This document shows, piece after piece, positions 17,550 to 25,052 of a stretch of 64,000 nt of DNA (position 1 is its first letter; every line of letters starts with the position of its first letter). The stretch is from positions 3,038,001-3,102,000 of the forward strand of contig NZ_CP029187.1 in the NCBI RefSeq assembly GCF_003097535.1, read 5' to 3'. The DNA comes from Flavobacterium pallidum. GTDB lineage: Bacteria; Bacteroidota; Bacteroidia; Flavobacteriales; Flavobacteriaceae. The notes below the pieces were generated by a model that saw only the letters and a list, made by a program, of their open reading frames with translations, was not told where the DNA came from and made no database searches. Position numbers and translations under genes: made by a program.

Positions 17550-17589
17550 AAAAATCTTAATTCAAACGGTTTTTTGAATTAAGATTTTT
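17550..17589 (-). terminator. Perfect 17-bp inverted repeat after ftsH
   Basis: The arms AAAAATCTTAATTCAAA and TTTGAATTAAGATTTTT are perfectly complementary with a 6-nt loop. It follows the ftsH stop by about 20 nt and reads into T residues on the minus strand. The AT-rich stem is unlike the GC-rich terminators elsewhere in the window; it may end or stabilise the ftsH message while letting some transcription continue to LUD-cdsA. Confidence 0.6.
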
Positions 17590-17611
17590 ATGAAAAGTCG
17601 TTATTTTATTG

Positions 17612-19531
17612 CTATGAGGCTTCTTCCTGCAGATTTTTGTCAAATGGCCTTTTTCCGAAAATATGTTCAAGATCATCCTTGAAAATCACTTCTTTGTCAA
17701 TCAGGATATCCGCCAATTGATTGAGCTTGTCTTTATTAACTTCCAAAATCTCAATTGCACGCTGGTATTGGCTTTCAATCAACGTTGAGATTTCCTCATC
17801 AATAACTTTGGCCGTTTCCTCAGAATACGGTTTTGAGAAATTATATTCGCTCTGCCCTGTCGAATCATAATAAGTCACATTCCCTATCTTATCATTCAGG
17901 CCGTAAATTGTCACCATAGCCCTGGCCTGTCTTGTTACTTTCTCCAGATCGCTCAGTGCCCCGGTCGATATCTTCCCGAAAGTCACATGCTCTGCGGCAC
18001 GTCCACCCATAGTGGCACACATTTCGTCAAGCATCTGGTCCGGGCGTACAATCTGCCTTTCTTCAGGTAAATACCATGCTGCTCCTAAACTTTGTCCCCT
18101 GGGTACAATCGTCACTTTTACCAACGGCGCCGCATGTTCGAGCATCCAGCTTACCGTCGCGTGGCCGGCTTCGTGGATAGCAATTGCTTTTTTCTCGTCT
18201 GGAGTAATGATCTTGTTTTTCTTTTCGAGTCCGCCGACGATGCGGTCCACAGCATCAAGGAAATCCTGCTTGTCAACCGCTTCCTTATTCTTACGGGCGG
18301 CAATCAGCGCCGCTTCATTACATACATTGGCAATATCTGCACCGGAAAAACCCGGAGTTTGCTTTGCCAAAAAGTCGGTATCAAGGTTTTCGATTTTCTT
18401 AAGCGGTGCCAAATGCACTTCGAAAATTTCCTTACGCTCACGGATGTCCGGAAGATCAACAAATATCTGGCGGTCAAATCGCCCTGCACGCATCAGCGCT
18501 TTATCCAAAACATCGGAACGGTTCGTGGCGGCAAGTACGATTACGTTTGAATTGGTACCGAAACCATCCATTTCTGTAAGCAGCTGGTTCAATGTGTTTT
18601 CCCTCTCGTCGTTTCCGCCTGACATATTATTTTTGCCACGGGCACGACCCACAGCGTCAATTTCGTCAATGAAAATTATCGCTGGTGACTTTTCTTTGGC
18701 TTGCTTGAAAAGATCACGAACCCGGGAGGCTCCTACCCCAACGAACATTTCCACAAAATCAGAACCTGACAGCGAGAAGAATGGCACTTTCGCTTCTCCG
18801 GCAACGGCTTTGGCCAATAACGTTTTTCCGGTTCCGGGAGGCCCGACCAGCAGGGCACCTTTCGGTATTTTTCCTCCAAGGTTGGTATATTTTTCAGGGT
18901 TTTTAAGGAATTCCACGATTTCCTGGATTTCTTCCTTCGCGCCTTCAAGTCCGGCTACATCCTTGAAAGTGATTTTTATATCGTTCTTTTCGTCAAAAAG
19001 CTTCGCTTTGGACTTGCCAATATTGAAAATCTGCCCGCCTCCACCGGCACCTGTGCTTGACATCCGGCGCATCATGAAAATCCCGAATACGATCAGCAGG
19101 ATAATCGGAATGATGGTGATAATGTCTATCCAGTTGGTTTTCGGAGCAAAATTAAATTCCGGCAGTTTTCCCGATGCCTTTGCCTGCTCAAGTTTTTTCT
19201 GGAATAATTCGTCATTCCCGATTTCATCCAGGAACAGATGCGGCCCTTTATTTGGGTTCCCGAAAACATCTTTGGCCACCTTCGCAAAATATTTGTCCTT
19301 GAGCGCGGTGTCATTCAGGTAAATATCTGCCTGGGTTTTATTCACTACCACTTTAGCAATCAATCCTTTGTCAAGGAATTCATTAAAAGAGGAAGACGTT
19401 ATTTTAGAAGGGTCTTTTATAGCGTTGTCGCCCGTAACATAAATAAACAAGATTACGGCAATGACAGACAGATAGATCCACATAGGATTGAACCTGACCT
19501 TTTTGGGACTTGGGATATTGTCTTTTGACAT
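17612..19531 (-). CDS. ftsH: ATP-dependent zinc metalloprotease FtsH
   Basis: Hexameric membrane AAA+ protease that degrades misfolded membrane proteins and short-lived regulators. 639 residues: TM helix at about 17-34, extracytoplasmic domain, second TM at about 135-154, Walker A GPPGTGKT at 230-237, Walker B IIFIDEIDA (about 285-293), the SRH region with AATNRSD and RAGRFDRQ, and the zinc site HEAGH at 453-457 with a downstream acidic ligand region. Complete and typical. It starts 18 nt after rsfS and is followed by a strong AT-rich inverted repeat. Confidence 0.98.
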   Translation of the reverse strand: MSKDNIPSPKKVRFNPMWIYLSVIAVILFIYVTGDNAIKDPSKITSSSFNEFLDKGLIAKVVVNKTQADIYLNDTALKDKYFAKVAKDVFGNPNKGPHLFLDEIGNDELFQKKLEQAKASGKLPEFNFAPKTNWIDIITIIPIILLIVFGIFMMRRMSSTGAGGGGQIFNIGKSKAKLFDEKNDIKITFKDVAGLEGAKEEIQEIVEFLKNPEKYTNLGGKIPKGALLVGPPGTGKTLLAKAVAGEAKVPFFSLSGSDFVEMFVGVGASRVRDLFKQAKEKSPAIIFIDEIDAVGRARGKNNMSGGNDERENTLNQLLTEMDGFGTNSNVIVLAATNRSDVLDKALMRAGRFDRQIFVDLPDIRERKEIFEVHLAPLKKIENLDTDFLAKQTPGFSGADIANVCNEAALIAARKNKEAVDKQDFLDAVDRIVGGLEKKNKIITPDEKKAIAIHEAGHATVSWMLEHAAPLVKVTIVPRGQSLGAAWYLPEERQIVRPDQMLDEMCATMGGRAAEHVTFGKISTGALSDLEKVTRQARAMVTIYGLNDKIGNVTYYDSTGQSEYNFSKPYSEETAKVIDEEISTLIESQYQRAIEILEVNKDKLNQLADILIDKEVIFKDDLEHIFGKRPFDKNLQEEAS

Positions 19532-19549
19532 GGATGATGATTGATTTTT

Positions 19550-19921
19550 TTAATATTTATTCTGGATGGTAGTGATTTTGGCATCACCCCAAAGGCTTTC
19601 AATATTGTAGTATTCCCGGATGGGTTTCTGGAAAACATGCACTACGATATTCACATAATCCATCAGCACCCATTCAGCATTTTCAGCGCCTTCCACGTGC
19701 CATGGCTTGTCCTTAAGTTCTTTGGAGACTGTTTTTTGTACAGAATTCACGATCGCGTTTACCTGTGTATTCGAATTTCCATTACAGATGACGAAATAAT
19801 CAGTGGCTGAATTATCTATTTCCCTCAGGTCAAGAATGTCGATATCATTTCCCTTAACCTCTTCAATTCCTTTTATAATGAGTGCCAGCAGCGCATCGTT
19901 ATTTACAGTCTTTTTTGCCAT
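19550..19921 (-). CDS. rsfS: Ribosomal silencing factor RsfS
   Basis: Binds ribosomal protein uL14 and blocks subunit joining when nutrients are low. 123 residues covering the whole RsfS/Iojap domain: DIDILDLREIDNSATDYFVI, then CNGNSNTQVNAIVNSV, KPWHVEGAENAEWVLMDYVN, VVHVFQKPIREYY. First gene of the minus-strand chain and divergent from birA. Its candidate -7 box on the minus strand is TAACTTTG at 19942-19949. Confidence 0.95.
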   Translation of the reverse strand: MAKKTVNNDALLALIIKGIEEVKGNDIDILDLREIDNSATDYFVICNGNSNTQVNAIVNSVQKTVSKELKDKPWHVEGAENAEWVLMDYVNIVVHVFQKPIREYYNIESLWGDAKITTIQNKY

Positions 19922-19941
19922 TTAATATTTTTATAAGTTTG

Positions 19942-19971
19942 CAAAGTTACCATTTTTTGTATTTACTTTTG
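19942..19971. promoter_or_regulatory. Divergent -7 boxes for rsfS and birA
   Basis: The minus strand carries TAACTTTG (19942-19949) toward rsfS, and the plus strand TACTTTTG (19964-19971) toward birA. Both fit TAnnTTTG and stand back to back in the 93-nt gap. A TTG at 19939-19941 is 22 nt upstream of the birA box, slightly longer than the usual 19. Confidence 0.45.
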
Positions 19972-20014
19972 AACCTTAACAGAAGATTAAAATATCACTC
20001 CTGAATTGCGTCCG

Positions 20015-20734
20015 ATGCATCTTATCAAACTCAGTGCCATAGATTCGACCAATGATTACCTCAAGCAGCTGAACGCCCAAAATGAAGCGGAAAGTTTTAC
20101 CGTTGTCACCGCAGAAATACAAACGGCAGGCCGGGGTCAAATGGGTTCCAAATGGCTTACCGAACCTGGTAAAAACCTAATTACAAGTATTTTGATTAAA
20201 GATGTCTTGACCAGTCCGGACCAGATATTCTTACTCAATGCCGCCGTTGCGGTGAGTATTACCCAAGCGTTAAAAAAATTTGGCATACCTGGTTTATCCA
20301 TCAAATGGCCAAACGACATATTGTCAGCCAATAAAAAAATCAGTGGCATATTGATTGAAAACAGCTTTAGGAATGATGGCAGGATTGATTCGGTAATCGG
20401 GATTGGGCTCAATGTCAACCAAAGCGATTTTAGTGATTTACCGAGAGCTTCCTCATTACTTAATATTATCGGAACCGAATTAAATAAAGAGCAAATCCTT
20501 TTTGCTATCGTTGAAGAAATGAAGCGTAGTACCGTGAATGGTTTGTCAATGGAAATGTGGCATACTTATAACAACTTCATTTTCAGGCTGCATATTCCTA
20601 CAGCATTTGAAGCGGACGGACAACAGTTCATGGGAATTATCAAAGGCGTTGGAACCGATGGAAAACTCGAGGTAACGCTGGAAGACGATTCGGTAAGACG
20701 ATTTGGGATAAAGGAAATTGAGATGCTTTATTAG
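20015..20734 (+). CDS. birA: Biotin--[acetyl-CoA-carboxylase] ligase
   Basis: Attaches biotin to the biotin carboxyl carrier protein. 239 residues from the ATG at 20015 (MHLIKLSAIDSTNDYLKQL); a TTG three codons upstream is less likely. The ligase core shows TAGRGQMGSKW (biotinyl-AMP loop), IKWPNDILSANKKISGILIE and GIGLNVNQ, followed by a C-terminal SH3-like part. There is no N-terminal DNA-binding domain, so it is a monofunctional class I ligase and not a biotin repressor. Confidence 0.95.
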   Translation: MHLIKLSAIDSTNDYLKQLNAQNEAESFTVVTAEIQTAGRGQMGSKWLTEPGKNLITSILIKDVLTSPDQIFLLNAAVAVSITQALKKFGIPGLSIKWPNDILSANKKISGILIENSFRNDGRIDSVIGIGLNVNQSDFSDLPRASSLLNIIGTELNKEQILFAIVEEMKRSTVNGLSMEMWHTYNNFIFRLHIPTAFEADGQQFMGIIKGVGTDGKLEVTLEDDSVRRFGIKEIEMLY

Positions 20735-20749
20735 GAAGTCGGGAAAATT

Positions 20750-20852
20750 AGAAAAGTCCGGAAGTCCGGAAGATGACCTGCAAAACATAAAAAAGCTGCC
20801 ATGATATTTAGCAGCTTTTTTTCTTTCGTCTTCCGGACTTGCGGACTTTTCT
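20750..20852. repeat. Long inverted repeat enclosing a terminator
   Basis: The 24-nt arms at 20750-20773 and 20829-20852 (unit GAAAAGTCCGGAAGTCCGGA) pair at 23 of 24 positions. They enclose the terminator at 20789-20822. Further degenerate copies (TTTCTGACTTTTCCG) continue to about 20882. Confidence 0.7.
20789..20822. terminator. Bidirectional terminator between birA and SRPBCC gene
   Basis: AAAAAAGCTGC, an 11-nt loop, then GCAGCTTTTTT. It serves the convergent birA and SRPBCC genes. Confidence 0.8.
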
Positions 20853-20887
20853 GTCTTTCTGACTTTTCCGTCTTTCTGACCTTCAGA

Positions 20888-21280
20888 CTATAACTTATGC
20901 ATATTTGCCGCCAACGTCTCAATAAACTTGCTGATCGGGCCTTTCACCATCATCGCCATCATCGCGTTGAATTCGCCTTCGAAGAAAAGCTGCACTTCGG
21001 AAGCATTATCTGAAAGCGAATAAATCGCGGCAGTCAGCGTAAACGGCAGTTTATCGCTTGCCGCTCCAAGCACCACTTTGGAAGTCGGGATTTTATCTTT
21101 CATCCTGAGTTTTATTTCAGGCATCCCTTTCAGTCCGAAGATAAAGGAATCAGCATCCAAAACCTCAAATTTTGCAATGGTATCAGGCATCAGTGTTTCA
21201 TAATTACTGACTTGCGACAGTGCTTCAAACAGGTATTGTGCTGATTTTTCTACGGTAACTTTCTGGCTTTCGAGATTCAT
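20888..21280 (-). CDS. SRPBCC family protein
   Basis: A 130-residue soluble protein with the START/polyketide-cyclase-like fold pattern: an N-terminal strand (VTVEKSAQYLFEALSQVSNYETLMPD), a central beta-sheet (KLRMKDKIPTSKVVLGAAS, PFTLTAAIYSL, SEVQLFFEGEFNAMM) and a long C-terminal helix (GPISKFIETLAANMHKL). Such domains bind hydrophobic ligands. The gene lies 54 nt downstream of pyrE on the same strand and is probably co-transcribed, but no pyrimidine role is evident. The function is not assignable. Confidence 0.75.
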   Translation of the reverse strand: MNLESQKVTVEKSAQYLFEALSQVSNYETLMPDTIAKFEVLDADSFIFGLKGMPEIKLRMKDKIPTSKVVLGAASDKLPFTLTAAIYSLSDNASEVQLFFEGEFNAMMAMMVKGPISKFIETLAANMHKL

Positions 21281-21334
21281 TTTTTTGGTTTAAGGGTTCA
21301 AGGTGCAGGTTGGAGGGTTTAGAATAATGGTCAA

Positions 21335-21982
21335 TTATACTTCTATTCCCCAGGTTGAGGGGCTGATGCGCCATTCGATTAAAGTTTGTTCTTCTTCTTC
21401 GGTAATGTATTTTTTGGCTACGGCCAAAGGCAGCAGGCTTTCATAATTGCTTAAAGTATATAAATCAACATTGGCCGTCTTGAAGTTTTTATTGGCGATG
21501 GCAAAACCATAGCTGAAAATGGCAGCCATGCCTTTTACATTCGCACCGGCTTCCTTCAATGCCTCGACCGCCATCAGGCTGCTGTTTCCGGTGCTGATCA
21601 GGTCTTCGATTACGACGACATTCTGGCCTTTTTGCAAAAACCCTTCGATCTGGTTGAGCCTGCCGTGCTTTTTTGGTTCAGGCCGAACGTAAACGAACGG
21701 CAGCGCCAAAGCTTCGGCAACCAGCAATCCAATACCTATAGCGCCAGTAGCGACACCGGCAATGACATCGGGCTTACCGAACTGTTTTTCGATATTTTTA
21801 GCAAACTCTTCCTTAAGGTAATTCCGTATCGGAGGAAAAGACAGCGTAATGCGGTTGTCACAGTAAATTGGCGATTTCCATCCTGAAGCCCATGTAAAAG
21901 GATTTCCTGGATTCAATTTAATTGCATTTATTTGTAAAAGCAATTCTGCAGTTTTACTGGCTGTATCTTTATTAAAAATCAT
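21335..21982 (-). CDS. pyrE: Orotate phosphoribosyltransferase
   Basis: Forms OMP from orotate and PRPP in pyrimidine synthesis. 215 residues from MIFNKDTASKTAELLL at 21982; the frame stays open 41 codons upstream, but that part would overlap the divergent Nudix gene and has no family likeness. The PRPP-binding motif is VVVIEDLISTGNSS, and GVATGAIGIGLLVAEAL and the flexible loop PEPKKHGRLNQIEG are present. Complete enzyme. The start codons of pyrE and the Nudix gene are only 7 nt apart, so the two promoters must lie within each other's coding regions or the messages overlap. Confidence 0.96.
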   Translation of the reverse strand: MIFNKDTASKTAELLLQINAIKLNPGNPFTWASGWKSPIYCDNRITLSFPPIRNYLKEEFAKNIEKQFGKPDVIAGVATGAIGIGLLVAEALALPFVYVRPEPKKHGRLNQIEGFLQKGQNVVVIEDLISTGNSSLMAVEALKEAGANVKGMAAIFSYGFAIANKNFKTANVDLYTLSNYESLLPLAVAKKYITEEEEQTLIEWRISPSTWGIEV

Positions 21983-21989
21983 ATTACAA

Positions 21990-22598
21990 ATGTATAAAGT
22001 TTTTGTAAACGACAAACCGCTTTTCCTCACAAATGAAATCGTAAAAGAGACGGATTTCCAGTTGTTTTTACTTGAAAGTGCTGATATAAAGAAGGTTATT
22101 ACCAAAATTTTCCAGAATAAAATTCAAAAGGCTTATTTATACCATCCCGACGAAAAGGAAATCCTGAAAACGCTGAAAACGAAGATGCCCGTACAGAAAG
22201 CGGGCGGCGGAATCGTGTATAACAAAAAAAATGAAGTCCTTTTTATTTTCCGGAATGGCAAATGGGATTTACCGAAAGGCGGCATCGAAAAAGGCGAGGA
22301 AATCGAGTACACCGCTTTACGCGAAGTAGAGGAAGAAACCGGCGTAAACAAACTCGTGATTACCGATAAACTACAGAAAACCTACCATATTTTCAAGCGC
22401 AACGGGCGTTATAAATTGAAAGTCACGCATTGGTTTGAAATGCGCAGCACCTACGAAGGGCCATTATTGCCGCAACTCGAGGAAGGCATTGAAAAAGTTG
22501 CCTGGCTGAATCCTGATCAAATCAGCGAGGCTTTAAAGAATTCGTATGAGAATATTAAACTGTTGTTTGAAGAGGAAAAAAGCTTACAGTCGCAGTAA
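21990..22598 (+). CDS. Nudix hydrolase
   Basis: A 202-residue protein. After an N-terminal extension of about 65 residues (MYKVFVNDKPLFLTNEI ...) comes a Nudix domain with the full box GX5EX7REVEEETG (GGIEKGEE ... REVEEETGV, about residues 94-116). The family hydrolyses nucleoside-diphosphate-linked compounds; the substrate is not predictable from sequence, though the KTYHIFKRNGRYKLKVTHWFEM strand pattern is like diadenosine-polyphosphate/NDP-sugar type Nudix enzymes. Divergent from pyrE with a 7-nt gap. Confidence 0.9.
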   Translation: MYKVFVNDKPLFLTNEIVKETDFQLFLLESADIKKVITKIFQNKIQKAYLYHPDEKEILKTLKTKMPVQKAGGGIVYNKKNEVLFIFRNGKWDLPKGGIEKGEEIEYTALREVEEETGVNKLVITDKLQKTYHIFKRNGRYKLKVTHWFEMRSTYEGPLLPQLEEGIEKVAWLNPDQISEALKNSYENIKLLFEEEKSLQSQ

Positions 22599-22630
22599 GC
22601 AGTAAGAAAGAAGTTGGTTAAGTGTTACCG

Positions 22631-22654
22631 ACTGAGACTGAGACTGAGACTGAG
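22631..22654. repeat. ACTGAG hexanucleotide microsatellite
   Basis: Four perfect ACTGAG units, followed by the degenerate ACCGACTACTGAGG, in the 61-nt space between the convergent Nudix and coaD stops. It lies just outside coaD. A copy-number change would not touch a reading frame. Confidence 0.75.
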
Positions 22655-22659
22655 ACCGA

Positions 22660-23133
22660 CTACTGAGGCTGACCACCGCGACTCACTTTTACCGAATCCG
22701 GCACCAGCATGTCATACTGCCCACCATTCCTGATAACATCGCGCACGATACTCGAACTGATGTAAGAAGTATTGGCAGCCGTCAAAAGGAAAACGGTTTC
22801 TATCTTTGACAATCGCCTGTTGGTATGGGCAATGGCTTTCTCGAACTCAAAATCTGCAGGATTCCGGAGTCCGCGAAGGATGTAATGCGCTTTCATCTTT
22901 TTGCAGAAATCAATCGTCAACCCTTCATATGTCTCCACCCTTACCGAAGGTTCATTGGCAAAAGCCTCTTCGATGAAACGTTTCCTTTCTTCGAGTGAAA
23001 ACATGTATTTCTTCTCGGCATTGACACCAATGGCTACGATAATTTCATCAAAAAGCGGAATGCTTCTTTTAATGATGTCAAAATGTCCCAGTGTAATGGG
23101 GTCAAAGGATCCGGGAAATATCGCTTTTTTCAT
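22660..23133 (-). CDS. coaD: Phosphopantetheine adenylyltransferase
   Basis: Penultimate step of coenzyme A synthesis, making dephospho-CoA from 4'-phosphopantetheine and ATP. 157 residues with FPGSFDPITLGHFDII (nucleotidyltransferase TxGH motif as TLGH), RGLRNPADFEFEKAIA and TAANTSYISSSIVRDV, the three family blocks. Complete. It is 43 nt downstream of the DUF421 gene on the same strand. Confidence 0.97.
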   Translation of the reverse strand: MKKAIFPGSFDPITLGHFDIIKRSIPLFDEIIVAIGVNAEKKYMFSLEERKRFIEEAFANEPSVRVETYEGLTIDFCKKMKAHYILRGLRNPADFEFEKAIAHTNRRLSKIETVFLLTAANTSYISSSIVRDVIRNGGQYDMLVPDSVKVSRGGQPQ

Positions 23134-23176
23134 CTATTTGAAATTGGTAATCCAAAAGTAGCACAAATAAGTAATA

Positions 23177-23869
23177 TCAGGTAATGCGCAGGTTTTTTAT
23201 TGCGGGCACCCATTCTGGTTTAGCGCAGACTTTACAATTGGACTTTCCCTGTTGCAATTCTTCCGTGTGCCCGCAGAATGTACAGGCATATATTCCGGGA
23301 GCAGGAATAATCTTCACCTTATCCGCAAAATAATGCGGCAGTATCGGCAGGCCGAATTTTACATGGTCATCTTCATAAAAAAACACGCTCACCTCGCCAC
23401 TGGTTTCCAGATAGGCATGCTTCACCTGCCCCAGGTGTTCTATTGACTTCAGGCGTAATTCTGTAAAAAATTCGTCCTGTGCAAGGCTTTCCTTTTCAAA
23501 CGAAGTGACCGAAAAGCGGCCTTCACTGATCAGGCATTCTGTTTTACCTTCGATAAATTCCTCGAACTTCCTGTTCTTGCCGGCCAGCCACGTAACCAAA
23601 CGGTACAAAATGATGATAACGGTAAAGACGGTGATAGCAGGGATAAGCCCTACATCTTCATAAAACATAGGATCGCCTGCAGCAGAGCCCAATGCGATGA
23701 TGATCACCGTTTCAAAAACGGATAATTGTTTTACGCCACGTTTGCCCGTCATCTTCAATGTGAGCAGCAAAACGATGAACATCGTGGCCGACCTGAAGAT
23801 GACTTCATACAGGAATTCAGAAGGGAGTTCGTTAAACAGGACGCGTTCCCATTCAAAAATATCTTTCAT
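23177..23869 (-). CDS. DUF421 membrane protein with zinc-ribbon-like tail
   Basis: A 230-residue protein. Three hydrophobic helices (about 24-40, 48-66, 75-92) and the DUF421 features GKRGVKQLSVFETVIIIALGSAAGD and KLGVTW-like VTWLAGKNRKFEEFIEGK are seen. YetF-type proteins have a cytoplasmic C-terminal domain of unknown role. Here that domain continues into an extra tail with two CxxC pairs, YACTFCGH and NCKVC (Cys196, 199, 212, 215), spaced like a rubredoxin or zinc ribbon. Neighbours are ddl upstream and coaD downstream, with no functional hint. Confidence 0.85.
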   Translation of the reverse strand: MKDIFEWERVLFNELPSEFLYEVIFRSATMFIVLLLTLKMTGKRGVKQLSVFETVIIIALGSAAGDPMFYEDVGLIPAITVFTVIIILYRLVTWLAGKNRKFEEFIEGKTECLISEGRFSVTSFEKESLAQDEFFTELRLKSIEHLGQVKHAYLETSGEVSVFFYEDDHVKFGLPILPHYFADKVKIIPAPGIYACTFCGHTEELQQGKSNCKVCAKPEWVPAIKNLRIT

Positions 23870-23886
23870 ATTTTTACAATTATTAT

Positions 23887-23967
23887 CGCAAAGTGCGCAA
23901 AGTTCAATCGCAAAGGGCGCTACTGCTTTGCTAATCCTGCGAAAGCCTTAGCGTATTTTGCGGTTAA
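23887..23967 (-). repeat. CGCAAAG-type dispersed repeat, copy 2
   Basis: On the minus strand it begins TTAACCGCAAAATACGCTAA and continues GGCTTTCGCAGGATTAGCAAAG, aligning with the copy at 9462-9521. It fills the gap between the ddl stop and the DUF421 start, so it lies in the possible leader of the latter. Confidence 0.6.
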
Positions 23968-23971
23968 AACA

Positions 23972-24958
23972 TTATTTCTTCCAAAGTGGCTTCCGTTTCA
24001 ATGCCAATGCAATCTCGTTGTCCAGCAAATCCGAAAATGCGATGCCAGCATGTGCCGCCTGCTGCGGAAAAATGCTTTGCTGCGACAACCCGGGATTCGT
24101 ATTCATTTCTATAAAATGCGGAATACCATCCATCACGATGAAGTCGGTTCTGGAAAAACCGCTCATTCCAAGTGCTTCATAGGCTTTTGCCGCAGTTTCG
24201 CGTACCCGCTTTTCGGTTTCCTGGTCGAGCCTGGCAGGTGTGATTTCCTCCGATTTCCCTTCATATTTGGCCTCGTAATCGAAAAAATCATTTTGCGACA
24301 CGATTTCTGTGAGGCCTAAAACCGTCGTCCTTCCTTTGTAATTCAGTACGCCAACGGACACTTCGGTTCCTTTGAGGTACGATTCGATCAGTATATCGTG
24401 GTCTTCTGCGAAAGCGAATTCGAGCGCCTTGTCAAAATCGGCAACATCGTTTACTTTTGAAACCCCGAGGCTGCTGCCGGATTGGTTTGGCTTTACGAAA
24501 AACGGGATGCCCAGTTCGGCCACAATCTTTTCCACAGCGATCTCCTGCCCTTTTGAAAGATAAATTGATTTGGCCCTTGGGATATTGAATTTCGACAGTA
24601 CCGACAAGGTATCACGTTTGTTGAACGTCAGGGCAGACTGGTAAAAACCGCAACCTGAATAAGGCAAATCCAGCAATTCCCAATAGGCCTGCATGTGGCC
24701 GTCTTCGCCCGGTGTACCGTGGATGGTGTTTACGGCAACGTCAAATTTGATGTGCCTGCCGTCTATTTCAACAGAAAAATCGGCTCTGTTGATGGGATAT
24801 TTTTTATCAGCTGCAAGGGCATACCATCCGTCGCTGAGGATGTGCACTTCAAAAGCTTCATATTTTGATTTGTCCAGATTGCTGAGGATCAGCTTGCCGC
24901 TACGCAGCGAAATGACTGATTCATCTGAATATCCGCCCATGACTACGGCTACTTTCAT
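23972..24958 (-). CDS. ddl: D-alanine--D-alanine ligase
   Basis: ATP-grasp enzyme making the D-Ala-D-Ala dipeptide of peptidoglycan. 328 residues: VMGGYSDESVISLRSG at the N-terminus, HGTPGEDGHMQAYWELLDLPYSG, PFFVKPNQSGSSLGVSKV and FIEMNTNPGLSQQSIFPQQA with the metal/ATP residues. Length and motifs are complete. Divergent from the PASTA-rluD pair, a gene order that links cell-wall precursor synthesis with a PASTA protein. Confidence 0.97.
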   Translation of the reverse strand: MKVAVVMGGYSDESVISLRSGKLILSNLDKSKYEAFEVHILSDGWYALAADKKYPINRADFSVEIDGRHIKFDVAVNTIHGTPGEDGHMQAYWELLDLPYSGCGFYQSALTFNKRDTLSVLSKFNIPRAKSIYLSKGQEIAVEKIVAELGIPFFVKPNQSGSSLGVSKVNDVADFDKALEFAFAEDHDILIESYLKGTEVSVGVLNYKGRTTVLGLTEIVSQNDFFDYEAKYEGKSEEITPARLDQETEKRVRETAAKAYEALGMSGFSRTDFIVMDGIPHFIEMNTNPGLSQQSIFPQQAAHAGIAFSDLLDNEIALALKRKPLWKK

Positions 24959-25028
24959 CCGATATTGATTAATTGTTTCAACAAAAATATCATTAATTTT
25001 TCAATCCCTATCACTTGCAGTATTTTTA

Positions 25029-25036
25029 TATCTTTG
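25029..25036 (+). promoter_or_regulatory. -7 box of the PASTA-rluD operon
   Basis: TATCTTTG, an exact TAnnTTTG match, 16 nt upstream of the PASTA gene ATG. This gives a very short leader of under 15 nt. Confidence 0.55.
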
Positions 25037-25052
25037 CCGAAACATTCAACAA

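Noticed and set aside
18012..19322. 436-codon open frame on the plus strand opposite ftsH
   Set aside because: Its serine/proline-rich translation is the shadow of the ftsH codons; the ftsH frame contains all AAA+ and zinc motifs.
20006..20014. TTG start for birA three codons upstream
   Set aside because: The ATG at 20015 begins the conserved N-terminal sequence; the extra residues add nothing.
22631..22654. Phase-variable promoter or coding microsatellite
   Set aside because: The repeat is between two convergent stop codons, so it lies in no promoter or reading frame of a neighbouring gene.
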